Assembly (NCBI GenBank): GCA_028829895.1
Contig: CM054179.1
Location: forward strand, 107,133,875-107,197,874
Length of the DNA stretch: 64,000 nt
Source: Sinotaia quadrata
Taxonomy: Eukaryota > Mollusca > Gastropoda > Architaenioglossa > Viviparidae
Direction of reading: 5' to 3'
Made by a program: the position numbers and the translations under genes. Every line of letters begins with the position of its first letter. Positions within the stretch are counted from its first letter, which is position 1. The notes under the pieces are model-generated. The model made no database searches, was not told the DNA's origin, and worked only from the letters and a program-made list of their open reading frames with translations. Positions 1 through 13,900 of this stretch are shown here, in pieces.

Positions 1-300
1 TGACTTCAATCCTAATTATACTTAACTGACTTTTTCAAATTTGCAACAAAGGTGTATATCTGACTGTCATAAAAACTACCAAAACATATACAGAAATGAT
101 GCAATGGTGAACAATATTTATTGTAAAATATGTGGAAGCTAGGAATGGGTTAAAAGACATGCAGAAAACACTTTTCACTCTATTAACTTTAGACACTTTG
201 TCTAGCTTGACTGAGTGTGGTTGGACATGACATATGATTTTATACATCAGTTTAGTTGTGCAACCAATCATGTTAATTTTTGGCTTGGTTCATCTCTAAC

Positions 301-470
301 CTGTTGGCTGTAAATGTTGTAAGTGTAGCATATGACATCAACATCTAAAGTATTCATTATCCAAATGTCACAGCCCCTCACAACCTCTCCACTTTTTCCC
401 AGCCTGTACTGCACATTGGGTTCTAAGGAAAGATCACTTGCACTGAGGGGCACATTAATGAGTGCTTTTA
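301..470 (-). CDS. possible further exon of the RIIa gene (weak)
   Basis: The 170-nt interval is bounded by ATCTACAG and CAACAG|GTTAGA. It is open in the phase (1) required by exon 8 and would add about 56 residues. The acceptor lacks a pyrimidine tract, and the segment is more GC-rich than its surroundings and open on both strands, so a dispersed repeat is an equal or better explanation. Confidence 0.22.
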
Positions 471-950
471 CTGTAGATCTCCCCTTGAAAGCATATGTGG
501 GCCCCCTAGTGGGATCTCACTAGTAAACCTGTATGATACTTTTTAGACATAATCATCTCGTGAGTACTCAGAAAAATGTATTTTACTAAATATATCCTTT
601 TAATCTGTTTTATTTTTTTTGACTAAAAACTTCCATTAGCTAGATATATCAGTTTACTCAACATACACCTTATGCTCATGTATCTTTTATTGTCCTTGGT
701 TATATATACTAGATATGAAATGGATGGGTGCAAGCTGATAAAAGCAAATGCTAACCAATAGGCTGTTTTCAAATCACGTGTATACTATGGTTTATACTAT
801 ATGAAAGGCAATATGTTTTCTGAGCAATGTCTTGATAGGTTCCACTGACTAAAAGGACTACACCCTTCTCATAACAGTGCAAGAACAAAGATATTCGCTA
901 ACAACAATGCATTCCTTTACTCCTTAATTTCTAATCATGAGCAGCATTAC

Positions 951-1137
951 CTGCAGAAAGGTGGGAGAGATGAGAGGTCTTGGTGCTTGGAACATCAGCA
1001 GAGTGACGAGAAGATTCTGTACTAAGACCACCAGGAGATGGAGAATTTCTATTAGGAATAACTTCAGACTGCCAGGCAATCTCTTTACCAGGAGTGTAAG
1101 TAACTTTTGGTTTGCCACTCTCCATAAGAGCATTTAC
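951..1137 (-). CDS. RIIa gene coding exon 8
   Basis: 187-nt exon, acceptor ATTTTTACAG, donor CTGCAG|GTAATG, phase 0 to phase 1, residues 898-959. It is Ser/Pro-rich (NRNSPSPGGLSTESSRHS). Because it ends at a donor without a stop, at least one further exon should follow to the left. Confidence 0.6.
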
Positions 1138-1844
1138 CTGTAAAAATGTTCTCTTCAAAATTCTGTTGTTTATTTTACATAAATATAAACACAAGAACTC
1201 AGCATGAAGAAATTTGCTCACCTATTATTTTAACAGTGAAAACACTAATACTACACAATAAAATAAAAAATAAAAACAAGCATATAGAAATGACAAATAT
1301 GATTATTTTTGATTGTGCATTTTTGTATTTAATTAGCACTACAAGGATATATTCCAAATTTTATACTTAATTCATTTGGAACTTACAAACATTGCTACTT
1401 ATATTATAGAATCAGTAGCAATGTTCGTAAGTTCCAAATGAATTAAATACTAAATTATATATAAACAAATTCTTGGTATTCTTTTCACACAAAAAAATAT
1501 TATTTACTTTGAGAACTAAAACTGAATAGGCCTATATCAGATATAAAAAGTTCCTGAGAAAAAAATCAATCAGAGAATAAATAAATATACATGACTTGAA
1601 AATAAAACATATCTGTCACTTTAAGATTTGCAATTGATTTTATAAGTAAATATCATACCAGTAAACTGTTCTGATTAAAGTTAGTCAAAGTGAAAATGTG
1701 TTCATAATCTGTAGCATTTTCTTTTCAAGGTTAATGGAACTTCTGAAATGTCAGCGTCATTATCATTATGTACACAGAAAGAATGTTGAAAACTACTTTA
1801 ATAAGGTCTTAAATCTCTGTTATAAACTATGGTAGAGTTTTATG

Positions 1845-1900
<56 letters not shown>

Positions 1901-4900
1901 TAATCCATGCCACCCTTTCCCTGATTACCCTGGATAACTGAGAGCTAAATGTAAATGCCACCATTTCTCTGATTACCCTGGATAACTGAGAGCTAAATGT
2001 AAATGCCACCATTTCCCTGATTACCCTGGATAACTGAGAGCTAAATGTAAATGCCACCATTTCCCTGATTACCCTGGATAACTGAGAGCTAAATGTACAT
2101 GCCACCCTTTCCCTGATTACCCTGGATAACTAAGATCTGATTGTAAATGCCACCATTTCCCTGATCACCCTGAATAACTGAGAGCTAAATGTAAATGCCA
2201 CCATCTCCCTGATTGCCCAGAATAACTGAGATGACTGTATATGCACACTTGAAATGCCAAACTAATGTATTAGTGAAATTCAGCACAGTTAATGAAAAAC
2301 ATCAGAAAATGTTACATAAATTAAAAAATCGGTATCTCATAAATTAAGTAATACCAGCATACAAACACACATATCATTTTAATAAAATAAAATTTAGCAA
2401 TGTAATCCAGCAACGACTGTGTGTATGAATGTGCTTGTAAAAGTAGGTACATATTTATGAGTCTCATGAACAAAGCTCACCTTAGCTGGGCACTGCTTAC
2501 AGTAACCTTTGACAGCTCCACAATAAGGGCATGGCTCACACTTCTGGGCCAATTCAAGTTCTACATTTATACAATGAACAAAAAGAGATTAATATCAAAT
2601 AATAAACAATACCAGAAAAATCCAACTTAGTATCAATGAGACCTATTGATCAATAAATTTATTTACAATAAATGGTGGAATGGTGGGATACTGTATATCA
2701 CAGTCACACTATCTCAAACCTTGTAGCCTAGAACAAAAACAAGTTAATGTCAATGAAGTACATGTAATTGGACACACACCAGACATATGCAAACAACAGA
2801 TGTGGCAGTCACATTTTAACCTACCCTGGTTTATACTTTTCACATCTGGGCCAAGGGACATGGTCCTCTTATATAGACAGTGATACTTTAGGAACACTTG
2901 CAGCAGCCGAAATGGTGACTAGTTAGAGCAGAGATTACATAACTAGGGAGTTGGGAAACTTGATACTAAGTTTAATTAAAGTGCTAGAGTTTGGAATAAA
3001 TTTAAAATCACTACTTTTATAGTGGTTTGAAGTAATAAAGTTACAACTATTATTACTATATGAATCCTAATTATTAAATTTGAATATTATTATGTGTTAA
3101 GATATCTTTACTTTTAATAAGCTTAATAAAATTGTGAGAAGGTAGGCAGCATGCCTAAGAAGAAAGATATATTGAAATGAGCAGTAAAAGTAAAAAGGAA
3201 AGAATTGTTTTAAAGTCTGTCATTTGAATGATGAGAAAATATTAATCTTTCCTGGGCACAACATCTGAAAATGATTGCATGCACAAACGGGCAGTGCCCC
3301 AAATCATCCATAATTATCCAAATGTATGTGGGACTCTATATATAATGTTTTACTATCTTGCATATTCTCACAGAAATTATGTACCTTGAGGTTTTCTGTT
3401 ATTCTGAAAAGTGTCATTTATTAATTTAAAGATTGTTGTACTGCATTTTCATTCAAATTTTAACTTCACAAAAAAAATGTATGTATTGTTTCCATGGGCA
3501 TTTTTTATGGGTTTGATGAAACTTAAAATTTATTGTGGGTCTCAATATAAATGTTATATTATTTTCTGTATAAAGAGCTAATTGGATACTGAAATGAAAA
3601 ATTAGTGATGACAACTGTATAAGAACAAACTTATTTCTGATTCAGATAGTGATTGTGAAGCAGGAATGGTAATATCTAATGAATTCAGTTCTGTTTTGCA
3701 GCAAGAGAATGGAATATACATATTCACCCTATTATAACTGAGTCATTTGCCTTGGTAATTTAGCCATGCATTGCTCATGATTAACAATATTTTCTCTCAT
3801 TCAGACTTTTTCAAATTATTTAGAAATGTTTGATAGAAACTGATGTCAATGCAAACATTAAGCCACAAAAAACAGCATTTAAAAAAACTAAAAAATAAAT
3901 ATAGTTTACAATATTATATTATTATCTTGTGATATTATAATAATTATAAATAATATTTTTTATTAACAGTAAATAAATAAAAAATAAAACAAGTTACCTA
4001 TCTTATGAAACAAGTGCAAGTGATCAATGAGTGATCCCATTATTGTAACTTTTTGACTTTTGCATATGTCCAATAGTGACATAGGTTATTTTAACAATCA
4101 TGTCATGATCTGATATAAAACTGCCTCGTTTAAAAATTCACATAGAGTGAATAGCTGAACTTATCCATTAGTACTGTGATGCCATTAAAACCTTTGCTTA
4201 GATAAGGTCTGCTAAAATCCAATGTCTTATCCTTTTAATACAGGGGCAAAGCTGAATGGTGTTCAAAGATACAAGTTAAATGTTCAACAAAGATAATATA
4301 AAGGTACAATGTTTTACAGTTTATCAAACAAGTACAAAACAATGTTCAAATGAACAAAAGTTTTCAAGTTTTACATAGGGAAACAAGAATAAGCTTAATA
4401 GAGCATTTATAAACATAGATAATATTAATTTCACAATTAATAACAAGTAAATATTAATGGAATTTTAAATGGAGAGGATATATTTAATCAAATACTGAAA
4501 GGAATGAGAAAGAAAGATCAGAAATATAACTCTTCATTTTGTAAATCAGTCTGAGTTGGGTCAGAAAGATATTATCTTATTCTTAAAAATGTAGCTTTTA
4601 ATGTTGGTCACTTACCAAACAAAATTTCACTGAATCTGGTCTGCAAACCTTCATCTTCCATAGTTACGAAAGATGTTTCTTTACTGGGTATCTTTGAATC
4701 AGCATACACCATACTTTTAGGAATATCTACCTGTATGCATTCATCATTACCCTGGGTTCGATGTCTCTGGTGGGGGAAAAAAAAAAATTAAGTTACAGTG
4801 TATTCTGAAAATGAAACAATTTGCAAATCTGTCTCATCATTTTTTCAACAAATTCCAATATATTATATTGCACATGTGCCTCGATATTACACACCTCAAT

Positions 4901-7900
4901 ATATTGAGGACCCACCTACAATGCGAACAGCTTGTGGACCCCCCTTTTTTTTAACCATCCAGCCTCCTCAAATTACATGTACAGAGCTAACAGCACTGTA
5001 TCAAATCAAATGGCTCAATTTGCAAATATTTTGCCAACATTGCCTAAACTTTATATAAGTATTCAGTACATTGTACTTGCCATTTTGTAAACAGCTTAAC
5101 AATGATCACTATTGTTTTGAAAAATTTCAAACACATCCTACAACTGTCTAAACAGACATTTTGTCTTCAAAGATTTGTCACAGGTCTCTTCAAAGTACAT
5201 GTACAGTATAATATTTTTTAAAGCTGTTTCTTTGAACAATTTATAAAAACATGGATAGAGTTGATGTGGTGACCAGGGCTTTTGAAGGAAAAAGGCTAGA
5301 AGACAAACTTTTATTTCTGACTGCAGTAATGTTCTTTGAAGCTGTTTCTTTGAACAATTAAAAATATTGTTATTAGAGTTGACTGTGACCCAAGGTGTCA
5401 AGAGGAAATTGAGGTAATTTTAACATCACTACCCCACCCCTGCTTCCGATGGCCGACTGGTTAAATACAAGATTCTTTTTAAATGAGTCTGGTTACCATA
5501 TACGCTAGCAATAAAATGGTCAGCTCTTTCCATTTATATGCTCCTTTGTCGAACACTGTATATTAATTATAGAATTTACTCAAGCATTGACACTCTGTAC
5601 ATTGTATTTCTTTGAAAATTTTGGCAAAAGGATTTTTTTTCTTTTATTTTTGCCATGTCTTCTAATGGAAAGAGAAAACAATGGACGATCAAAGAAAAGT
5701 TAAATGCACTGGATATGCTGAAGACAGGCCTTAAATTACATGGCTAACATATGTGTGGTGAAGTAGGGTGAACCGTAAGTTGATAAACAGTAGCTGCCAT
5801 GTGACTTGGATTGTTCTGACAGAACAATCTGACAGAAAGGATCCTTCATTATAATGTATAACATGGTTGAATTTTTTTTGGACTCTTAAGACCATGTTAT
5901 ATCAAGGCACCATTGAAATATTATTATATATTTCATTAAAGTTCTATGTGTCTTCACTGTTGCCCACTAAAGTGCTTCTACATCTAGTTCAGAATTTATA
6001 TAAGTGCTGCATTATTGAAAATGGCTTTAGAAATCTAAAGTATGCAAATCAAACAAAATGTTCCCAATAACACAAAGGCAACAGTTAAGATATTTGCAGC
6101 TGCAAATAATACAAGATCTATATTTTTCACAACTATTACATTAATAAAGACATCATAGATTGTCATTAATACTAAACAAATGAATACGCTCTACCTAAGA
6201 ATTTTCCTTTTTAAATGACTTGTCTATCCAATATTCAGCAGTTTTGTTATCTTCTTCAAGATGAAATTTGTGCATGAGTGGCTTTGTTGTATTCAAGTAA
6301 GCAAAAAGATCCAGACTTGGTTCTATCTTAAGTCTTGTAGCAAAGTACATTGTTGTTCTGCTTGAGAGAACTAACGGAGCACCCAGATTAGTCTGGAGAG
6401 AACAATGACTTAGAGAACATTCTACAGCTGGAATCAGCAAACTTTTCAGACTACTAGGCCGAGAAGGCACACTAGGCCAGAAGAAATCAAATGTCCAAGG
6501 AAAGGTTGTTTTATTCAACAAAAAAAAATACAACCCTTTAAAGAATAGCAACTAAAGTATCTAAATCAATAATGCAGTATTAAATTTACTGTAAACTTAC
6601 CAATTTCACTTCAGAATTTGCCTAGGGAAGCACACTCGATACAAGTTGGAAGCTTTTGTTGTAAGAATGAGTGATTTAGATAGCTCGCATTTGATTGGAT
6701 TGTGTTGTCCCACAGGTCATGAATACATTAATGGATTAACCTCAGTCGAAGTAATATTGTAATTTTGACCATTTTTTAATGACAAAAATTTCTTGCTGAA
6801 GTCTGCTTTAAAACTCATTTTTACAGTGTACATGTGTACAGGAAAAACCACACCAAACTTGTGTGGGAACTCAATGTCAGTAATATGACCATGAAGTAAA
6901 CTTGTCCCAGCACAGAACTTTTATAACCCTTACCTGGTCAGGCACTTTTGTTTAATAAAAGCACCTGACATCAGTTCTAAAAATAAACATGGGCCACAGC
7001 TTGACCTGCAACAAGCAGTAATGAAGGGGAACAAAACTGTGACAATTCAATTAGGCCAGATTCAATAATAAATAACTGGGGGGGGGGGTGGAGGTAGGCC
7101 ATATCTGGCCTAAAGGCCAGACTTTGCCAACCCCTTTCCTAAAGAACACTAAGAAACATGTGAAGAACTGATAATTCTATTGTGAACAATAAACCTGTGA
7201 CAGTTACAAAAGCATGTGAAAGACTAGTTTGGTGGTGGCTTAACAATGTTATGTACGAACTACTATCACTTATCACTCTATAACTCCATTTCTGATCTCT
7301 GATTAGAACAATCCTGTGATTTATATTGACACTAACCTGCTGAATTATGTGTTGGGATATAAGACTGTATAAGCAGTGAAACTATTCAAACATGATTCAT
7401 GGAAATATTGATGTCAAATAATCTTTGCATTGTATTTGCTATATATATAGTTGATTTAATAAATTTATTGACCTACTTATACACAGTGATAATGTTGGAG
7501 AGAGTGGTATGATGGGGGTTAAATAAATATTGATTAAGGATAGATTTATCTTCACCTTTGGTAAGATGTTTTCAACCTACAGAAATATTTTGTGATAGTA
7601 AATGTTTGTCTTTAATGCTGTGGAAGAGAGAAATGTTTACATCGCCTGCATATTCACCCAGTGAGAGAGACAAGTGGTGTCTTCTGGAGAATTATTAATA
7701 ACATAAATTAAGATTCTCACCACTTGTAATTAGTTATAAATGAATAATAATAATAATAATCATAACCAATAACTAGAGTGGCATTGTGTCACAGGTTTGT
7801 TAGACTTTCTTTAGTTTTTAGTATGTGATTAAGTAGTTTGTTGTGGTAATAAAAGCAAGTGCTTAGAGGTTTTCTAAGGTTATGTACTTTATTAAATAAT

Positions 7901-10900
7901 AATGTCATTGTAGAGATGACACAAAGTAACATTTCTTTCCTTTCTGGATTGCACTGCTGTATCTAGATCTGTAGTAAGTCATCCAACTTGCTGAAAGTAA
8001 TGTTGAGTTAAAAACAGAGTATCTTTAACATTCCTGAAAAATATGTTTGAGTAAAAATGTCAATAGAAGGACATGGCAATCTTAGGTGCATAACTCTCAA
8101 TCACTGACCCACTTAGAAATAAGTTATTGAGGTAATATAATTCAATTCAAAAGATTAATCAGAGAATTTGCATTTTAATGCTGACAAATGAACACTATCC
8201 ATTTAAATTTGCATTGTAAGACAAATAAGTTTTAAATATATTCTTGGATAAAGGTTTCTTACCTTGGTATCTTCCAGTAATAGAATGCCTTAAATTTTAC
8301 ATATCCACTAAGAGTCAACTCAGCTGCCCTGAGATTCTTGAATCTGGCCCTTAATGGATATGTCACCTTACCTCAATGTAAAAAAAACTCTACTGACATA
8401 TTTGTTTTTTTATAAACAATTCTGTTTCCCCTGTTTCGCAACCATAATCAATGATGATACCTATGCACAGTAATACATGCAAAGAGAATCCTTTAAACTG
8501 AAAACAACAAAAATGTAACCCTCCAATATCGAAAGTTCATATGTGAAATTAACATGTACAATTTATCTAATGACACCTTTTAACAACCCACTGGCAAATG
8601 TACATTCACACTGATGCAAAAATGATTGTGTATTTACTGTGTTCATGTTCTAAGAGCATGTAGATGTGTAATACAGTCTATCATATATTGAAAAATCCAT
8701 ATTTATGCAAGTTTAAAAGCAACCTTGTTAAATGCTGAGGTTTTCTGTATCCTGATGTTATTCAAGAAAGAGATTTAATTAACTTTTTATCTGTCCCTGG
8801 ACAATTTTCTGCAATAGAAGAGTGAGCCATATATGTCTATTTTAAAACAAGAGACATTCATTATCTAATACTATAAACACATTTATTAAAGTTTTCAAAT
8901 TGGTTAATTTTATAATTAGAAAATATATACACTAATTTTTAATGAAGAGAAATAAATATAATTGCTTGAAGTCAATAACTTCACTTTGGCAATGGAGAGT
9001 TATCTTCTTTTGTTCAGTATTTTCATATAAAAATATGTGAATTACTTGCCTGCCAAGTAACTATGGTTTGGTAGAAAATTACGCAACAAGTGGAAAACTA
9101 CTGTCTATGACAACGATTAAAATAGCAAAACAAGATTATTTTCCAATCCATTATCATCTACAGTATTTGTTCTTTATGCATAAAGTATATTAATTTATTC
9201 TGGTGATTTGCTATCACTGTGTTTATCCTAAGTGATAGCCAAAATTATAGTTTTTATAACATTTTTGGATTCAGAATTGTACTATATTATTAGCATTAAA
9301 TGAAATAATTAATTTATGGGAGCAACAATTAATATAAAATAATATGTCTAAATAGTTCAAAGAGTCCAGCATAAAAATGTAAACATTTATGAAACAAAAT
9401 ACAATATTTATCCAAAAGACAGAACTGCACTGTCAACAAGACAAAGGTGCCAAAGGATCTCTTTTATAGCATAACGAAATCCACAAGGAAAATAACTGTC
9501 AACACTAATATTTTGTCTTTTTTTCCTAGGAGCACCAGTAAATCAATTACCTTTCTCCTGCAAACTTGTTTTGTTGATTTATTTTTTATGGTCACACTAC
9601 AGTGATCAACACATGAAAACACCTCATTCTGAGCATTTGGAGGACCATAAAAATGCTGGGTTTGGCTGAAACTGACTATAGTCTGGTGTACTGGTCTTTC
9701 TTGCTGGAGAGCAACATTTTTCAATTCTGGTTGTCTTTTCTGTGATTTCTCTATGGCAGATTGCGCATTAGGAGGATATAACTCTTCTCGTGAGTAGCCT
9801 GCACCTTGCACCTGGCCTGAACCACAACTGATGGTCAAAGAAGGTGGAATGGCTTGTATCACAGTCTGTTGATTCTGTTTAAATGACTTTGACGAAGTAT
9901 GATCACATGTTAAACAAACCATTGGTAAAGTACTGTGTAGCCTCTGACACTCCTTTGAGTGAGTAAATGCTTTCTCTAACTTCCGAAAATCTGGATGATT
10001 ATATTTTTCAGCTTCTGGTGATGTACCCTGAAAAGTAACTAAAGGTTCAGCTTTTGTTGTGATGCCACAGCTCTGCAAGGACCTGGCATTTTCAGTATTG
10101 AGACAACAGGTGTAAAGGCAATGCATGCAACATGGACAAATGATTTCATCCAAATTCTTGCCAAAGAATTGCTGACAATTTTCTTGATTTGTGTTGCCTG
10201 CAATTTTCTCTGACCTTTCAACTGGATTTAAACATGGATGTCTAGGTAGTTCTGGGCAACACTCTTTGATAAAAGATTCCACTAATAAATCAGAAACAGA
10301 TCGTACTGACTCACTTCTTATTGCATTTTGATTTACAGGACCCTCACTGGAAGAATTTCCAGGATAAAAATATTGCACAAGAGGAGCACACTCCTCATAT
10401 TCGACTTTCTTTTGGTGAAGAAGGCTAATTATCACATCACTACAGCTGTCTGAAAGCTGCCTATTTGCTGGCCCAGATAATGGATTGTGTTTATTGTGAC
10501 CTGTAGTCTTTGTTGATGATTTTCCTTTCCTTTCTGACAAAGAATGGTCCTCAATAACCTGTTTGTCATTTCTAGAACAAGCAAATGCATTTATTTGCAT
10601 AATCAACCATTTTAAAAACTCTTTAGACAGGTGAACATTTTGATCATCTCCATTAGTCAGCTTCAAATAGCACTGCATCAAGTTCTGGAACTGCTCAGCA
10701 CAGTGACTCTGACACGTGTGCTCTGTGTTCCTAGGAACAGAGCAAGAAGATAAGGCTTCACTGTGTTCAACAGGAAAAGTTAAACTAGAATGGCAGTCCA
10801 AACAGTCCATAGATGGAGAGGGAGAATTCTGATGAAAGTCTTTTGGCATGTTTGACATATATGGCTTGAAGGGATGTTCCTGCATTGTTATTCTCATACC

Positions 10901-13900
10901 ATCACTTTCAAATCTGGAATATTCTGCTTTAACACTTTCATCATCTGAAAATAAATTAGTAATATATTTTTTTTAATTAATGTAAATTGTCACAATTCAT
11001 TATCTGTTCCTAATTAGCAAATGATTCTTAATAATACTGAAATAGCATCTGATTAAAAAATGACTGTAATTATTCTTTCTCCTCGGAATATTAAAATACT
11101 AAGCATTTTTTCTATTTTGCTGATTTAGTTGTTTGTTGTTGCTACAGTATACATTTTAATACTTAAAATTTTACTTTTATACCTAATTTCCTTCCTAGCT
11201 CTAATTAAATAGAAAACAATAACAACAAAAAATGATTGCTCAATTTAAGACATAAACCATGCTTCTTTACATGAGGTTTAACCTCCTCTGACAAGTTTTA
11301 ATCTGTAAATGTTATGCAATAAGACTGTTGTAATGGAGGCATAAAAACAAAACAAAACAAGAATTAGAATCACTTCCTGTGCACACATCACGAGGGCAGC
11401 CATACATAACATTATTTTTTTAAATACATTTTGCTTCAGAAAGGAAAGAAAATATATTCTTATCTATATACATCTTTAATATTACAATATCATTTATCAA
11501 TAACAGACAAATATTCATGTTTTTATTAAGATGCATCCCAATAAGGGATAACAGAACTACAAGAGTAAGAATTTTTCAATTTTATATTACTATTCTTGTT
11601 AAGACTTTGGGTTTTTTAAAATGAAAAATTAGTTCTGTTCTGTAGTTTAGGCATGTTTCATGCTAGAAGGTAATTTCCAATTTCAATGTTAAGCACAGCT
11701 GAAATTTACCTAAGACTACTTTATCTCATGAATTCACATCAAGATAGAGGTGAAACAGATGGTTTGAAGAATTAAAAATTTCTACAGATCAGATATGAAC
11801 AAAATCATAGACTACTATTTCTAAACTAAATTATATTAGACTCAAAACCGTTCTGGAATATTCAATTATATGTGTATAGTGCATATATGTACAAGCACAC
11901 ACACATTTATTCTTGCCTATAAATAACAGCTTTGTTGCCCCTCTTTTATCTGAAACTGGCAAAAGACTGGTAAAATAATCACATCTTACAATTCACAAGG
12001 TTTGATTGTATGAAATGAAGCAAATGAAAAGTTGCTAAGTGACTGATTCTGAACAATTTTTTTTAAGAGTTTAGATCTCCAATCATAGACTTTTGAATTG
12101 TAAAACTTTAATGAAATAAATCTAAAATGTTTAAAATAAAATGAGACTGTGACAAATTTTCAACAAGTCATATAAGTAATAAAGGTAATGACATAATGAA
12201 TAAAGATGTCAGTTGGCAAAATCAAAAGAGCCTAACCAAAATCTAAGAAAATAACAGATAGGCAATAATTTACTTCTCAAGGGTATAATTTTAAATATTT
12301 AGCTTAAAATTAAGTTTTTAATTACAAAATTTATTGTCCCTAAAGTTTAAAGTATTAGAATGTATTATTTTGTAAGTTTAAAAATGTTTTGTATACTCTT
12401 TATCTTTCCTGTTTGTTTTGTACCTCAAGATATGAATCAAAGATCTACAAACTATAATTCACAAGGACCAATTGCATAAGAAGTTGCAAAGAAAAATGTT
12501 CATGTTTTAAATTTCCACACCTATCTTACCTATTACACTTCTGATTTTCAGCACATCAGAGTTTAGTGCCGAAACAGTAGTTGAGAGTGCAACACAAGCT
12601 TAAACACTCAATGGTAGAGCATTTTTAATATATATAATGAGCAAACTGAATCCTGTGTCACTGAGTCTGAAGCAGTTTCTAAAACTAAATGTTAAAAGAG
12701 TGAATAGAAAATTCAAGAGTGCATTATACATTATAGGACAAAATAAGGTAATTCAATATAATTTTCTTATCCTCCTATTGTACAAAAGGTGACAATTCAT
12801 TGTGTATTTTACTTCAAACCAATAAGTAACAGTTTAGAATCCTAAATTACAAATCTGACAACATTAATTCCCTCCATTTCATATATTTTGTTTCAGAAAA
12901 TGTATTGCCCCTCACTGACCCCACTTCCTTTCCTACATGACCAACCCAGCTTTTGTTTTTCCCCACTTCCTTTCCTACATGACCAACCCAGTTTTTGTTT
13001 TTCCCCACTTCCTTTCCTACATGACCAACCCAGTTTTTGTTTTTCCCCACTTCCTTTCCTACATGACCAACTCAGCTTTTGTTTTTCCCCACTTCAATCA
13101 CCATGTGTATGCATGATATGTATAATTCTTCACTGGCACTGTGGCAGTGGTATTTAAGTTGGACATAAATGTTTTACTGAATGTTTACTTATTCACAAAA
13201 ATAATATCTGCCTCTAGAAAAGACAAGCCATAATCATATAGGAGTTGATGTTTATTGCAAAACATTTATGATGGACATCTTCCATAAAACTGGAATGAAT
13301 TATGTCTTAATCCAAAGTCCCATGGGGGGAGAGGAATGTGGCACTATAATACTTATTTTCCTAACCTGTTTAACTTTTCCTCTCAAATGATTTGTAACAG
13401 TCCAAAGATAAGTCCAGAGGAGAAATTACTGATGCACTTCTATACATTTGAAGAAACTGTAGAAACTATCCTATTTATCTTTCCTTATAAATGGTTTAGT
13501 CATAATACAAAGGAAATGATGAGCTGTTAAGAATAAAGCCTTGACTTCCTACTCATTTATGAGGCCACTCAAACAGGCCTTAAAAAAGTCAGTCTTCTGA
13601 AAGGCAAAAGCTATAATATAAATAATAACATACAAATGAACTTGAATAAAAATTCACTTTAACTACACATTCGTTTTCAATTTTGTTTTAACTATTTCTT
13701 TCAAATGGTTCTCTATCAATGCTCCATAAACTTAAATGAATGAACATAATTACAAGCTTTTCTTGTAATAAGTATCTCTGAAGTGCATAAGAGCTGGATG
13801 AACCAAAAACTACACATTCAGTCCTAAAATTCCATAAAGTGATCTATGGAATGCTCATACTTTATGTTCTAATTCCAAAACCCCAGATGTGATTGGGCAT

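Larger units (their letters stand above)
1138..2480 (-). other. intron 7 of the RIIa gene
   Basis: It contains a near-perfect hairpin (1367-1446), a (TA)n tract (1848-1898) and a 48-bp minisatellite (1909-2244). Nothing coding is seen in the rest. Confidence 0.6.
4767..9550 (-). other. intron 5 of the RIIa gene
   Basis: It contains a Tigger/pogo relic (about 5.6 kb), a short duplication (5.22-5.40 kb), an unassigned ORF (6.2-6.55 kb), a hAT-like terminus (7.08-7.14 kb) and a dispersed repeat (7.5-7.78 kb). From 7.8 to 9.5 kb nothing is recognised. Confidence 0.55.

Noticed and set aside
268..523. Open frames on both strands near the left edge as a gene
   Set aside because: Open on both strands, weak acceptor, more GC-rich than the flanks; more like a dispersed repeat. 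Retained only as a low-confidence exon.
1827..2105. Repeat protein over the 48-bp array
   Set aside because: Same reason: a period divisible by three plus the TA tract.
6195..6551. Alternative last exon of the RIIa gene
   Set aside because: Candidate AG sites give a stop or the wrong phase after the phase-0 donor at 9551.
9464..9550. Read-through C-terminus of the large RIIa exon
   Set aside because: A GTAATTG donor lies at 9550, the residues after it become hydrophobic and unlike the rest, and the next exon fits in phase.
12847..13157. Repeat proteins on both strands over the 42-bp array
   Set aside because: A 42-bp period keeps any open frame open; it lies inside an intron and has no splice context.
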